DNA from: Meloidogyne chitwoodi
Lineage: Eukaryota; Nematoda; Chromadorea; Rhabditida; Meloidogynidae
Assembly: GCA_015183035.1 (NCBI GenBank)
Contig: JACZZP010000001.1
Span: 2,480,001 to 2,544,000, forward strand
Length of the DNA stretch: 64,000 bases
Direction: 5' to 3'
The position numbers and the translations under genes were made by a program. The notes below the pieces were generated by a model that saw only the letters and a program-made list of their open reading frames with translations, had not been told where the DNA came from and made no database searches. Below, piece by piece: positions 25,746 through 36,845 of this stretch; positions within the stretch are counted from its first letter, which is position 1; each line of letters begins with the position of its first letter.

Positions 25746-26471
25746 AAAAATTTCTTTTAAATATAAACTTTTTTTGTTTTTAAATTTATTTTTATATTTA
25801 TAAAAAAATTCTTTATTTTTTAAAATGTATTTATATTTAATTATAAAAAATATTTATTTTTAATTAAATATTATTAAATAAAAACGCTTACTCCCCCCTA
25901 TTTATTATTATTAAATTATTCAGACAATTTTGAATCAGAATATTCTGATAAAAATCATTTTTATTGGCAAGTTTATTCAAAATAAAAAAGGCAAGTTTGT
26001 AATAAAATTCAATTAATATAAAAAGACAAAAATATAAAAAATCAAAAAGTTTTTTATGTGGTTTGTAATTTAGATATTTATTTATTAAAGTTTGCTAAAT
26101 TACTAGTAAAATTACACACTGTCTCCAAATTACAATCCACGACTATACCATGAAAAATAAGTGAAATTGTAAAAACAATTTTTTCAAAAAATAAATCTGA
26201 TGAAAATAATTAACTAAACAAATTGTAGTAAAAGCAGAGGTGTGTAAAAATAAAATAATGAGTTGAAAACTTATTACAAATTGTAATGTTTTTACAATTC
26301 TAAAAATAAAACCTTTACAATTGTAATGTTTTTACAATTTTAAAAATAAAACTTTTTATAATTGTAATTTAATTTACAATCTTAATATTAAACTTTTTAC
26401 AAATTGTAAATTATTTTACAACCTTAAAACTAAACTTATTTTTTACAATTTTGAAGTACAAATAAATTACA
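25746..26471. other. Convergent 3' space between flippase and BED-finger gene
   Basis: No exon supported. Contains an AT-rich 3' region with several AATAAA words and, at about 26270-26450, four copies of a 40-50 bp unit built on TTACAATTGTAATGTTTTTA, itself partly palindromic. Confidence 0.6.
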
Positions 26472-28264
26472 TTAATGCTCCTTTTCCATATTAACCAGAT
26501 TTATTCCTCTATCATTATTTTCATCTATTTTATCTTCATTAACATTAAATTGAGAATTGCAATTGCATTTTTTCATTTCAATTTCTTCATTAAAATCTGT
26601 TTGTGTTTCTACACTAACAAACGATCTTTTTGTTTTATTTTCTTTCTTCTTTAATCCTTTTTTAACAAATATTTTATTTTTATTATTATTATTGTTGTTT
26701 TTATTTAAATCTTCATTTACTTCTTCTTCTTTTTTAATTTCCATTTTAATATTCTGTGGTGGAAATAAATTATTTTCTGTTGTAACTTTGTTGGAAAGCC
26801 TAAAAAATTTATTTTTAATTTTTTTTTTAATTTTTTGACCTTCTAAAAATTAAAAAAAAAATTTTTTTTACTTTTGAAGTAATCCATTAACAATTGTACC
26901 CTTTCTTTTTATATTAGTATTAGCACAATTATTATTATTTTGAAGAGAAGTAGTAGGAAACATCGAAATAGAATTTTTATTAGAGGTAATATTTTGTTGA
27001 AAATTTTGATTAAATTTTTGTTGAAGATTTTGGCCTTGTAATGCTTGATTGTTTCTTATCATTGCTGCAATAGCAGACAGAAGAACAGTTGACAAAATTG
27101 GTGTACCCAAATTAACTAAATAATTAATTTATTTTCTTCTACCATTAATTAATTTAAAAAAAATTAAAGTTACCTCCTCCATACGAATTAATCGCTGTCC
27201 CATAATTTAATGAACTCATTGCTTTTCGTTCCATAGGAGGAGAAGCTAATGAAGAAGAAATACAAGAAATATTATGATCACTACTCCAACAATCAGAAGA
27301 AGAACTATTTCCAATTCCACTGCTATTATTACTTCCAGCACTTCCTAAAGAAATATTTGGAGAATAAGAAGAAGCTGAATAAGCTTCTGTTGTTGATGTT
27401 TTAATATTAACAGGTGAAGATCTAGTCGATTTTAAAAGACTTTCATTCACAACTGGAGAAATTTTAGCAGCATTTAATAATGTTTCAACAAAATGTTGTT
27501 TATGAATAAATTGATTTTGTTGTTGCTGTAGTAAATTTTGTTGATTTATTAGAGGTAAATTTTGAATAGTAGTAGCTGTTCTATTCATACGAGTTGCATT
27601 TTCTGCTTCTTCTTCTGCTTCTTCTTTTAATACCCTTTCAGCTAATATTTGAGGATTATTACTTCTGAGAACAGAATATTCACGAAGTAACTGTTCACGC
27701 ACTGAGTCATCAGCTGCTATTTTAAGAAAAAAAAATTTTAAAGCTGACTCTCGTTATAAGGAGGTGTACTTATAACTGTTATTTCCTTATATCCAGGTAT
27801 TATTAGTCAAAAGAATAAATAATAAAAAAATTAAGAAAAGAGACTTATTAGAATGAAAATATATTTTTTTTTAATTTCACTACCATTTTTGAGAGCTTTA
27901 AGCGTTCGTGCCTGCTGTAAAATTTGATATTCATGATGATGACAACTGCGCAAATGTCTAATCATTCCAGTTGTGCTGAATATAATTATTAATAAAAAAT
28001 AAAAAATAATTTAGTATACCTGCTATTTGTTGCTTTAATTATTTTTTGACAAATATTACAAGTAGCAGCCTTTTCCCCATTTGGTCTTTCAGTAAAAAAT
28101 TGCCAAACTTCAGCTGTTTTAGTAGTAGAACCTCCAACACGAGGTCTGCGCTGGATTGTTGGTAATTCTTGTACAATCTCATTATTATATTCTGTTGTTG
28201 GTTTTTCTTCTGTACTAGGAGAAGGATGTTTTGTCAAATCAATGTTGTTACAAAAGAAGTTCAT
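26472..28264 (-). CDS. BED-type zinc-finger protein, 5 exons
   Basis: Model exons (5' to 3') 28264-28020, 27975-27884, 27716-27174, 27115-26872 and 26799-26472 join in phase to about 483 residues. Residues about 45-105 form one BED finger: aromatic VWQFFTE lead-in, C-NI-C pair in ATCNICQK, then GMIRHLRSCH giving H-x4-H. The finger is split by intron 1. BED fingers bind DNA in chromatin-boundary and transposase-derived proteins. The rest is low complexity: Gln-rich (LLQQQQNQ), Ser/Gly-rich, an Asn-rich part, and a charged C-terminal end with KRSFVSVETQTDF. No transposase (hAT) core is visible, so a host regulator is more likely than a transposon gene. Convergent with the flippase. The minus-strand upstream region is pyrimidine-rich for 14 kb, so a distant 5' UTR exon is possible. 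ATG at 28264 is the first in frame. Confidence 0.75.
27735..27775. repeat. Solo CTCTCGTTATAAGG terminal word
   Basis: A single copy of the terminal sequence of the 8887-9052 TIR element (GACTCTCGTTATAAGG) followed by GTACTTATAAC, in intron 2 of the BED-finger gene. It may be a fragment of the same family. Confidence 0.4.
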
Positions 28265-31200
28265 AATAATTACAATTAAAATAAATAAATATATTTTACA
28301 ATTGGTCTAAATTTAATTTAAAAAATACAACTTGAATTGATAAATTAAAATAAAAACAAGTTTAAAAACTTAAAAACTTGATAGAGTTAAAAAACCTACT
28401 CATAAACTAAAATTAAATAAACAAGTTTACAAACTTAAAACTTGATTTAAATTAATAAACAATAAAAACCTAAGTTTACAAACTTAACTTTTTAATAAAA
28501 CATAGTTATATTTAAATAATCAAAGCGGAAGTTATTATTTATATATATTCTCTATTATATATTATTAAAAAGAAACTGATTATGCTTAAATATAGAGCGC
28601 ATCTTCGAATGAACGCTTTTGCTCATTTGAACGGGTGGAATGAATATTATGTAATAAAGGCAAATATGTTGGAGAAATAAAAAAGAAGAAGAAGAATAAC
28701 TAACTAAAACTAAAATAAGAGATGTTCGCGCCTGTCTTGTAGCAAAAGCTTTTTCTTGTTTTTTTTTAATTTTTGTTTTGTCTATATAAAATAAACAAGC
28801 AGAACACAAGCATCAAGCCAAAATCGCAATGTGTGCCCAGAGCCTTATCTCATATTAAAAACAAGAATTGGGGCATTATATTATTGCGCGATGATTTCGC
28901 CCGCGTTAATATAAATAAATATATTTATATAATTTTTGCAAAGTCAGGCCGAAGGCGATAAATGTTGAATGGTGAGGAAGAAAAGAAGAGCTTTTCTTTA
29001 ATATATTTGTTGCAAGAGGTGAGCCAAAATATTTAATAAAATTAAAAAAAAACACAAAAATCTTGATTCTTTATTTTATAATTTTAAAATCTCTAAATTA
29101 TCCAAAATATGTTTTAATTATTTTATTAAATTTTTTAAACACATCCAAGACTATATATTATTTTATTAAACATAAATTGTCAAGAAATGTGCTTCCGAAA
29201 TTTAAAAAAAAATTAAAAAAAAAATTTTTTTGTTTCAAAATTAAAAAAAAATATTGTAGAAAAAATAAAAAAAATTATCGAATCAAATAATAAAAGAAAC
29301 AATTTAAAAGATAGTTTAAAAATAAAAAGAAAAAAAATAATATATAAAACCTTCACATTCGGGATGTTTTTGCTTTAAGGGGAAAAGGATGTTGAAATAT
29401 AAAAAAGCGCACACCGGTGGGACCAAAAAAAAACTTTTTGGCTTAAAATGTGTAAATAAAAAATACAAAATAAATATGGATGAACGAGCTTCAGGCTTTT
29501 TTCCTTATTTTCTTTTCTAATCTTTTTCCCGTACAGCCCAATAATTTAATAAAAAGGGAGAGAGGGATGAGGGACACAAAAGCATAAAAGCAATATTATT
29601 ATTTAAAGGAGTGAATAGATGATTAGAGAGAAAAGTTGAAATGAGGTCTTTTTGTTGTTTGATGCGAAATGTTCTTCAACAAAAAATGTAAATCTGGTTT
29701 TTAACAAAACTATCCAACAAAATCGTCGCGTTCTCTTTTCTCTCCCCCCAATTGGAAGATTTGACAATATTTTTAAAGAAGAATTTATTTTTTTTGCTTA
29801 TCGGCCATGACTAGAAGAAAAAGAAGAAAAAATCTAAAAATCTCTGAATGCAACGATAAAGACGCCAATAAAATAAAATATAAATTTTATATAAATTCGT
29901 GTGTGGTGCATATACGTGAATTATGAGAGTAGAAGAAAAAATAAAAAAATTAAAAGAAGAAGAAGATTGGTAAAAAATTGGACACAAAATAATATAACAA
30001 GGACAGTAAAGGATTAGCTGAAGCTGAAATGACAAAAAAAAGAAAAGAATTGGGCCGCCGCTGGGCCCGAGGTGTGCTATGCGCGTTTTTAATGGGAAAT
30101 GCTTTTTCAAATGCGCAAGAGGAACGCGTTTTTTCACATCCCAATAATTAAGGACCCTAAGGGTGAATAAATAAAATAAATAAATAAAATGGCCTATGCG
30201 CGAAAGATGAATATTTTAAAATAATTGCATTTACGGGATCATTGAAAGTGTGTCATTAGGACTTGTAAAGAATAATAAAATCTGGATTTTTAGAGAAAGG
30301 AAAAAATTAAAAGAATTTTTTAAAGTATAAATAAATGGTTTATTAACTTGTAAAAAATTAAAAAAAAAATATTTAAATATAATTTAAAAATTAAAAAAAA
30401 ATCAACAAAAGTGAACCTTAAATTTATTAGAAAATACATAATAAAATAATTATATTTAAGATTTAAATTAAAATTAAAAAATTCCTCAAATATATTTAAA
30501 AAAATAAAAAATTTTTAAAATGTGTCAAAATTAAAAAAAAAATAGGTAAAAAATAAAAGGTTCAGAAAATCAGGTTTGAATTAAAGTTTTTTATTCTAAA
30601 AAATAAAGCATTATTTATTTTTAAAATCAAAGCGACAAAAGAAGCAAATCCGAGTATTTTAAAGCTTCTTACCTCACTCAAAGGTAGAAATTAGAGAAGA
30701 TGCTTTTAAAGAGAAAATCCTTAAAAATACACGCACATAAAAAGTCATTTATTTTATTTATTTTTTTATTCTTATAAAATCGAGTTTTGCATCCCGCCGT
30801 GTAAAATATTCCACTAGCGAGACACTTGAGTATATTTATTTTTTTATTTATTATACTATAGGGTAAATATCTTCCCAAAAAATAAAGGAAAGAAAAGGAT
30901 GATCAGCTCTTAAAAAGAAGAGATACATAGCTTTTCCTTTTCTTTTTTAAATCTTCTCTCTATCCATAGATAGAAAAGCTAAAGTTAGCTAAGAAAGAAG
31001 AAAAGAAAAAGAAAAGAAAAAGAAAAGAAAAAAGAAAAAGCTAGCACTCCTCAAGTGTTCTCTCTCTTCTATACAATAATTACCACACAAAAACAAATAA
31101 GGCGAGAAGAGGCCAATTAAAAAATAGTAAAGCTAAAAGCGAGTCTTTTTAAAAATTATTTCAATTGTATTGTAATTTAAAAATAATAATAGGTTTAAAA

Positions 31201-31408
31201 ATATATAAAGTAGTACAACCGGACTTTTATGTAGGTAAAATAAAATTTTATTTTTTGTGTTTAAAAAAATTATTAATTTGAAAATTGTAGAAAATTAGAT
31301 TCTTTAAGTTATACAAAAATAATCACTTACTACAATTTTGTCAGATAATATATAAATGAATACCTACAATTATAGTGAATCTCAATTGTAAGGATTAAAT
31401 GTCGAAAC

Positions 31409-31809
31409 TTTTCTAGTTTAGGTACACACCCCATTTATTCGCAAAGAAAATAAATATAGCACATTAAATGACCAAAACGAGTCCACTCCTAAAGATCGAG
31501 ATCTAATGAAAGCAATTTGTGAACTTGCCAGTTCGGTCAAATCTATTAAAACAATTTGGTCCATTTCAAACTTGGACCTATTGACCGAACTGGCAAGTTC
31601 ACAAATTGCTTCATGCAATCTTTTTCGATCATTTGGTTTGACCCACCAAAACATTGATCTGTTAGAGGGTTTTATTAATTCTCCATTTTATGGTCTATGA
31701 GCCTTCGCAGAAACTTTACTTATTAAGAGTGTTTTATTAATTATCTTAGAATAACACAAAAAGAAAATAATTGCTTGCGAATAAACGGGGTGTTATCTAA
31801 ACTAGAAAA
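31409..31809. mobile_element. 401-bp MITE-like element with 35-bp TIRs and inner 29-bp palindrome
   Basis: The left end (31409-31444, TTTTCTAGTTTAGGTACACA...) and the right end (31775-31809) are inverted repeats of about 35 bp with a few mismatches, both containing ACACCCC/GGGGTGT and TTATTCGCAA. Inside, 31512-31540 and 31581-31609 are a perfect 29-bp inverted repeat around a 40-bp loop. The overlapping open frames 31418-31654 (-) and 31506-31700 (+) are readings of this palindrome. No clear target-site duplication was seen. Confidence 0.7.
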
Positions 31810-32013
31810 TTAATGACAATATAACCCTGATTTTGAGTTATACTAAGAATGGATTTTGAAGAAAACTTAAACCAATGGAATAAAAAAAATTAAAAATTAT
31901 GAACAAGTAATAAAATAACACGGTTTTACTGTATTATAAAATTAAATAAATTTTTTTTAAATTTTTTTTAAATAAGGAAACCTTTAACTCTAAAAGACAA
32001 TTCAAAATTCTAA

Positions 32014-32217
32014 ATGAATAAAATCCTTTTCCTCATATCAACAATAATAATCCAGTCTTCACCCCAAAATTCAACAACATCTTTATCAGTCCGCAGACTG
32101 ATATCCAAAAATAACAACTACTTCTCCACACGGAATAAGAAAGCGCCATATTTCAAATATAAAGTATTAGCATTTATTACAATTTTAAATAAAATAATAT
32201 ATATTAAGCAAAATTAA
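32014..32217 (+). CDS. Possible small secreted protein (weak)
   Basis: A 67-codon frame starts with an ATG and a signal-peptide-like segment (MNKILFLISTIIIQSS) and continues with SVRRLISKNNNYFSTRNKKA. The part 32050-32160 has visibly less A+T and normal codon-like texture compared with neighbours, which is why it is listed. A possible donor (AAA then GTATTA at 32163) would end the exon before the AT-rich tail, but no partner exon was found. RR and KK pairs would allow prohormone cleavage, though no known neuropeptide signature is present. Confidence 0.25.
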   Translation: MNKILFLISTIIIQSSPQNSTTSLSVRRLISKNNNYFSTRNKKAPYFKYKVLAFITILNKIIYIKQN

Positions 32218-32262
32218 AACAGTAAATTTAATTAAATTTTGCTTAATATATTTTATTTTATT
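32186..32262. repeat. AT-rich inverted repeat around ATTAAGCAAAATT
   Basis: ATATATTAAGCAAAATT at about 32196 is repeated in inverted form (AATTTTGCTTAATATAT) at about 32234, giving arms of about 26 bp around a 20-bp loop. It directly follows the possible small secreted frame. Confidence 0.6.
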
Positions 32263-33834
32263 AATTTTTAAATAAATGTTACTCTCTATATTTTAAACAT
32301 TATAATGTGGAAAAAATGAAAAGCTTTATTTTTGAATGTCAGTTTTTTTACTGATAAATTATTAAATAATAAAATACAAAAAAAATTAAAATATAATTCT
32401 GTAAAACCTTCAAATAAAAACTTGTCTTTCTCTTGAATTTTTATTTTTAAATATCAGGTTATAAAAATATAAAAAAAATAAATTGAGGGATAGAATGGGA
32501 TTTTGTAAGAAATCGCAAAAATGAATAGAATTTGTACAAAAAAGCAAATGTATTTCTTCGCCGCTGGCAAGAAAAAAAGAAGTAGAAAAAAATAAAAAAT
32601 GGTTTGGACGAAGTAGAAAAAGAAGGAAAAACAAGTTTTCCGGTAGAGTTCTTTTATACCTTTATTTTCTCATTCTTTCAATTCTTCACATCAATTTATC
32701 CCCGAGCGGCTTTTGTGTGCCAAGATGTTAGAAAATTTGTAAGAAAGGTTTTTTTTGGATTTTTTAAAGTAAAGGGAACAACAAGAAAAAATAAAAATGG
32801 TATGTAGGTAAAAAAAAAGAACAGTACTGGTAGTAGAGGAAAAGGAAAAAGTAAAGGGGTAGAGGGGAGAAAAGATATATATTTATTATTTTTAAATGGG
32901 ACAGCCGATGAGCAAAAATATAAAATAAAAACGATTGAAAAAGCAAGAAAAAAGAGAGAAAAAGAAAAGCCAACAATCCTGACAGTTTTGTGTTGAACCA
33001 GTTTTTCCCCTTTTTTTCGGATAATCCAAACCTCTCAATTCCTCAAATATAATAATATTTGTATATCTCCTCCGGCAATCCTCAGTCTTTGAAAAAAGAA
33101 AAATCGCGACAATGAACGGGCCATTGACTTGATGAGAAGAAGAAAATGCGAGAAGAAGAAAAATAATGGAAAGAAAAAAGAAAAGTTTTAAGTTTAAGGA
33201 TTGAAAAGAAAAAATTAGAAAATGGCTAAAAATGATAGGAAGGACAAGCATAATGCCAGCTAGTGTCAAATAAATTATTAGAATTTTTAAATTTTTAATT
33301 CTTTTTTTTTTGAATTGGCTTCATTCAAATAAAAAAAATATTCTTTTAATTTTAAAATTAGAATTAAAAAAAATTTTTTATAATTTTTTTGGGGTTTTTC
33401 AGTGAATTAATTATTTCTGAATCAGCCAAAAATTAAAAATTTAAAAAAAAAATTTCCCTTGAATCATCACAATATTTTACCTATATTATTATTTTACTAA
33501 ATAATATTATTATCCTTAAAAATATATTTATTTATTTCCTATAAAAATAATTAAAAATATAGAGAAGCCAATTCAAAAAATCTGCGCGTTGTTGTTAGCC
33601 AATATATATGTTTTTGTCAAAATTACCCAACAACATTAAATATATTTTAATGAATAAGCCAATACACACAATGGGTACATAAATCAGTGGACACAACACT
33701 GACGACTGACTGGTAAAAATGGTGAAAGAGTAGTAAAATATATAAAGTAGAGAATGATTGGATGGAAATAAGTAAAGTAAAAATCTCGATGTGTTTTTAA
33801 AAAAAGTTTGGAGAAAATACATTCATAAATCAAA

Positions 33835-34115
33835 AAAGACATTAAATCAGAAAAAACTTAAAAACGAATAAACCATATTTAAAAACAAAAATCAAAAACA
33901 AACGGAAAATACAAATCAGAAATAAACAAAATCAACTGAAAATACAAATCAGAAAAACTGAAAACAACGGAAAATACAAATCAGAAATAAACAAAAACAA
34001 CGGAAAATATAAATCAGAAATATCAGAAAAAACCGAAAACAACGGAAAAAACAAATCAGAAAAAACCGAAAACAACCGGAAAATACAAATCAAAAAAAAA
34101 CTAAAAATATAAAAT
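33835..34115. repeat. ACGGAAAATACAAATCAGAA minisatellite-like block
   Basis: Six to eight irregular copies of a 30-35 bp unit (AAAAACAACGGAAAATACAA plus ATCAGAAATA). It carries the ATCAGAA word found in arrays elsewhere in the window. Confidence 0.7.
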
Positions 34116-35549
34116 CACATTAAATATAAAATTTCTTTACAAAAATACAAAAGCGTTGTAGTTATTAGAAATGAGAGCTTCTTTAAAAACAGCAAACTCA
34201 AACTTCTTCAAGTTCAAACTTAATAAATCAGAAAAGAAAGAAAAAAGGTTTATAGAGTAGTTGAAAAGCAATTAAATAGATATCTCTAATATACATAAAA
34301 GTACTTTTTATTAAATAAAAAAAGGTTTTGACAAAAGCAGAGAAACAATTATATTTACATACATATTTCACTTTCAAAGTGAAAGCGAAATTCTTTTTAG
34401 TAAATATATATATTTGTTTGTTGGTATTTTATTAAGCCGGAACAATCAAAATTAACAAAAGAATAATATAGAGAAAATATATTCAATCCTTTATTTATAA
34501 AAAATGTAAATAAGAAAAAAATCAAAATTAGCAGGTAAGTTGATCTTTGAAGCTAATGATCTAGGTTATATATTTTAACTTCGTAAAAATATTAAAAATA
34601 ATTTTTTTTTCGTACTAAAACGAAAAATTCAAGGCATAGGACTAAAGAAAAAATATAAAATTAAAAAATTTATCATAATTTACAATAATTTATTGATTTT
34701 TAAAATAAAAAAGTTTAATTATTCAATTTAATAAAAATATATTAAATGTAATTAAAAAAAAACTTATTGCGGTCATTTTTTAAAGACTGAACTCATAACA
34801 TTTATTTATTTATTTATTCACAACTCAACTACCGACATTTTTATTATTTTTACTCATCTTGCCCCTTAAGTGACCTTTATCTATATTTATTTTTTTATTT
34901 ATTTCCCTCATTTTTGAACAAAAAAAAATTATTTAAATAATTCAAACCTAATAAACATAGTTGGGGGAATTAAATAATTTTTTTTAAAATTAAAGAAGAG
35001 GAAATCTTTAAATTATATCAAAATTCAATTATAACCCGGAGATTGCACTGACAGAAATCTATATAATTAAAATTGAGGGAAAATTAGAAGAAAAAGAAGA
35101 AAGAATAATTTTTGATCAAGAGGTGAAAATAAAAATATTTTTAAATAAATTCGAGAATGTTTCCTTCTTTACAATGAGGATATGACGAGAAAAGAAGAAA
35201 TGAGGGCAAAAAGCTTGTGAAAAATTAAAAAAAAAAAGAAAGAAAAATGAGATGAGCAGCAGCAAGCAAACACACTGTGACAGTCTTCCTTAAGTTTTAA
35301 ATAAATAAATATATCCTTTCTCTCTCAGAAATAGCCTTTTCTTTTATTTTTCTCGCCGGGAGCACCGCGAGATTGCTTTTTGATGCGCAAGAGTAGTAAA
35401 GGAAAATATATTTATATATATATTTATGGAAGAAAAAGAGAAGAAAAATGTTTTGAAGCAGCGGCAAGAAAAATTTAAAAAAAATAAAAAAGACGGAAAA
35501 AAGATACTTAAATGGAAATTAAAAAATATTATTTAAAGACTAGGTATAC

Positions 35550-35790
35550 TACGACTAAATTATTCTGAAAAATCAGAATTCACCTAGTTCATGTTTTTCC
35601 GGAATTTTTATGTTTTTGTATTTTCCGGTTAACATCCAATACGACTAAATTATTCTGAAAAATCAGAACTCATCCTAGTTCATGTTTTTCCGGAATTATT
35701 GGGTTTTTGTATTTTCCGGTTAACATCCAATACGACTAAATTAATTCTGAAAAATCAGAAATTACCGGAAATACAAATTTACCGGGAAAA
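35550..35790. repeat. 90-bp minisatellite, 2.6 copies
   Basis: Units start with TACGACTAAATTATTCTG at 35550, 35640 and 35731 (periods 90 and 91). Each contains the ATTCTGAAAAATCAGAA palindrome, TTTTTCCGGAAT and TTTTCCGGTTAACATCCAA. No coding capacity. Confidence 0.8.
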
Positions 35791-36639
35791 CAAAATATTT
35801 AAATATTTTTGAAAAATTACAATTTATCCCTAAAAGATGAGAGAAAAAGATCAAAACACCGCAATGCACACACATGTCACAACATTTATTATTCATCTCG
35901 GAATTTTGCGCAAAAAGAGGAGAAAATAAATGAGGTTGATGAAAAAAGAAATAAAAAGAGAAGAAGAGGAAGCTGTTAGTTTTTATTTGAGTCTCGAGGT
36001 CATTCTCACATTCAAAAATCAGAATAATAAAATAAATAAAAATATTATTAGAGAAATGGCTGTCGCTTTTACATATTAAAATAAATCAATATTTAATTTA
36101 AAAAAAAATAATAATAAAATTAAAAAAAGATAAAATAAAAATATAAATGATAAGCAAAATATACAAAAACTCTAATTATAAACATCTCTTTTAGAATATC
36201 CTTTTAATTGTAAAATAAATAATATTTTTTTTAATTTTTATTTAAAAAATACTTTTGATATTTAAACAAAATTAATTAAAAATAAAAATTATTAAATAAA
36301 ATAGATTCAATAAAATTCAAATAAATTTCAAAAAAAAATTAATTTTTTTTAATTTAAATAGCAAGAAAAATAAAAATAAAGCAGATGTCATAAGTTTTTC
36401 TTAATAATCGGAAATATACTGTGCTTTACAAAGAGAGAGAAAGAGATGAGTGAAAGGAAAAAGAGGAGTGCTAAAAACAACCAACCGGCGTCCAAACACG
36501 AGATTTAAAAAAACAAAAGAAAAGAAAAAAAGATTAAGAGGGGAAGTGTGTGTTAAAAATTAAATAAATAAATATGATTACTAATAAATTTTAAGATCAA
36601 ATAAATATAAAAAAATTTAATTAAAAGAAATATTCACAT

Positions 36640-36845
36640 CGATCAGAACAAAATCAGAATAAAAGTCAAAAATACAAGAAAAACAGAAAAACATATATGT
36701 AAGTTTATTTTTCATGTATTTATGTGTTTTTGACTCAAAAACATATTTATATGTTTTTCAGAAATATATATTAAAAGAACAAAATAAATAAAAAAACAAA
36801 CATAAAAAACACAAAAATCAGAATAAAGGCCAAACATTAAAATAT
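36640..36845. repeat. Relative of the 39.8-kb TIR element
   Basis: ATCAGAATAAAAGTCAAAAA at 36650, then inverted TATGTGTTTTTGACTCAAAA and ACATATTTATATGTTTTTCA, ending with ATCAGAATAAAGG near 36815. Same words as the element at 39811-40028, but rearranged. Confidence 0.4.

Noticed and set aside
26557..26838. Plus-strand Phe/Leu/Ser-rich frame
   Set aside because: Antisense shadow of the last BED-finger exon.
31418..31700. Opposite open frames sharing an ELASSQIA-like peptide
   Set aside because: Readings of the palindromic MITE-like element at 31409-31809.
29811..33822. Several minus-strand frames rich in Phe, Leu and Ser
   Set aside because: Purine tracts on the + strand read in reverse; no splice-consistent chain, no family match.
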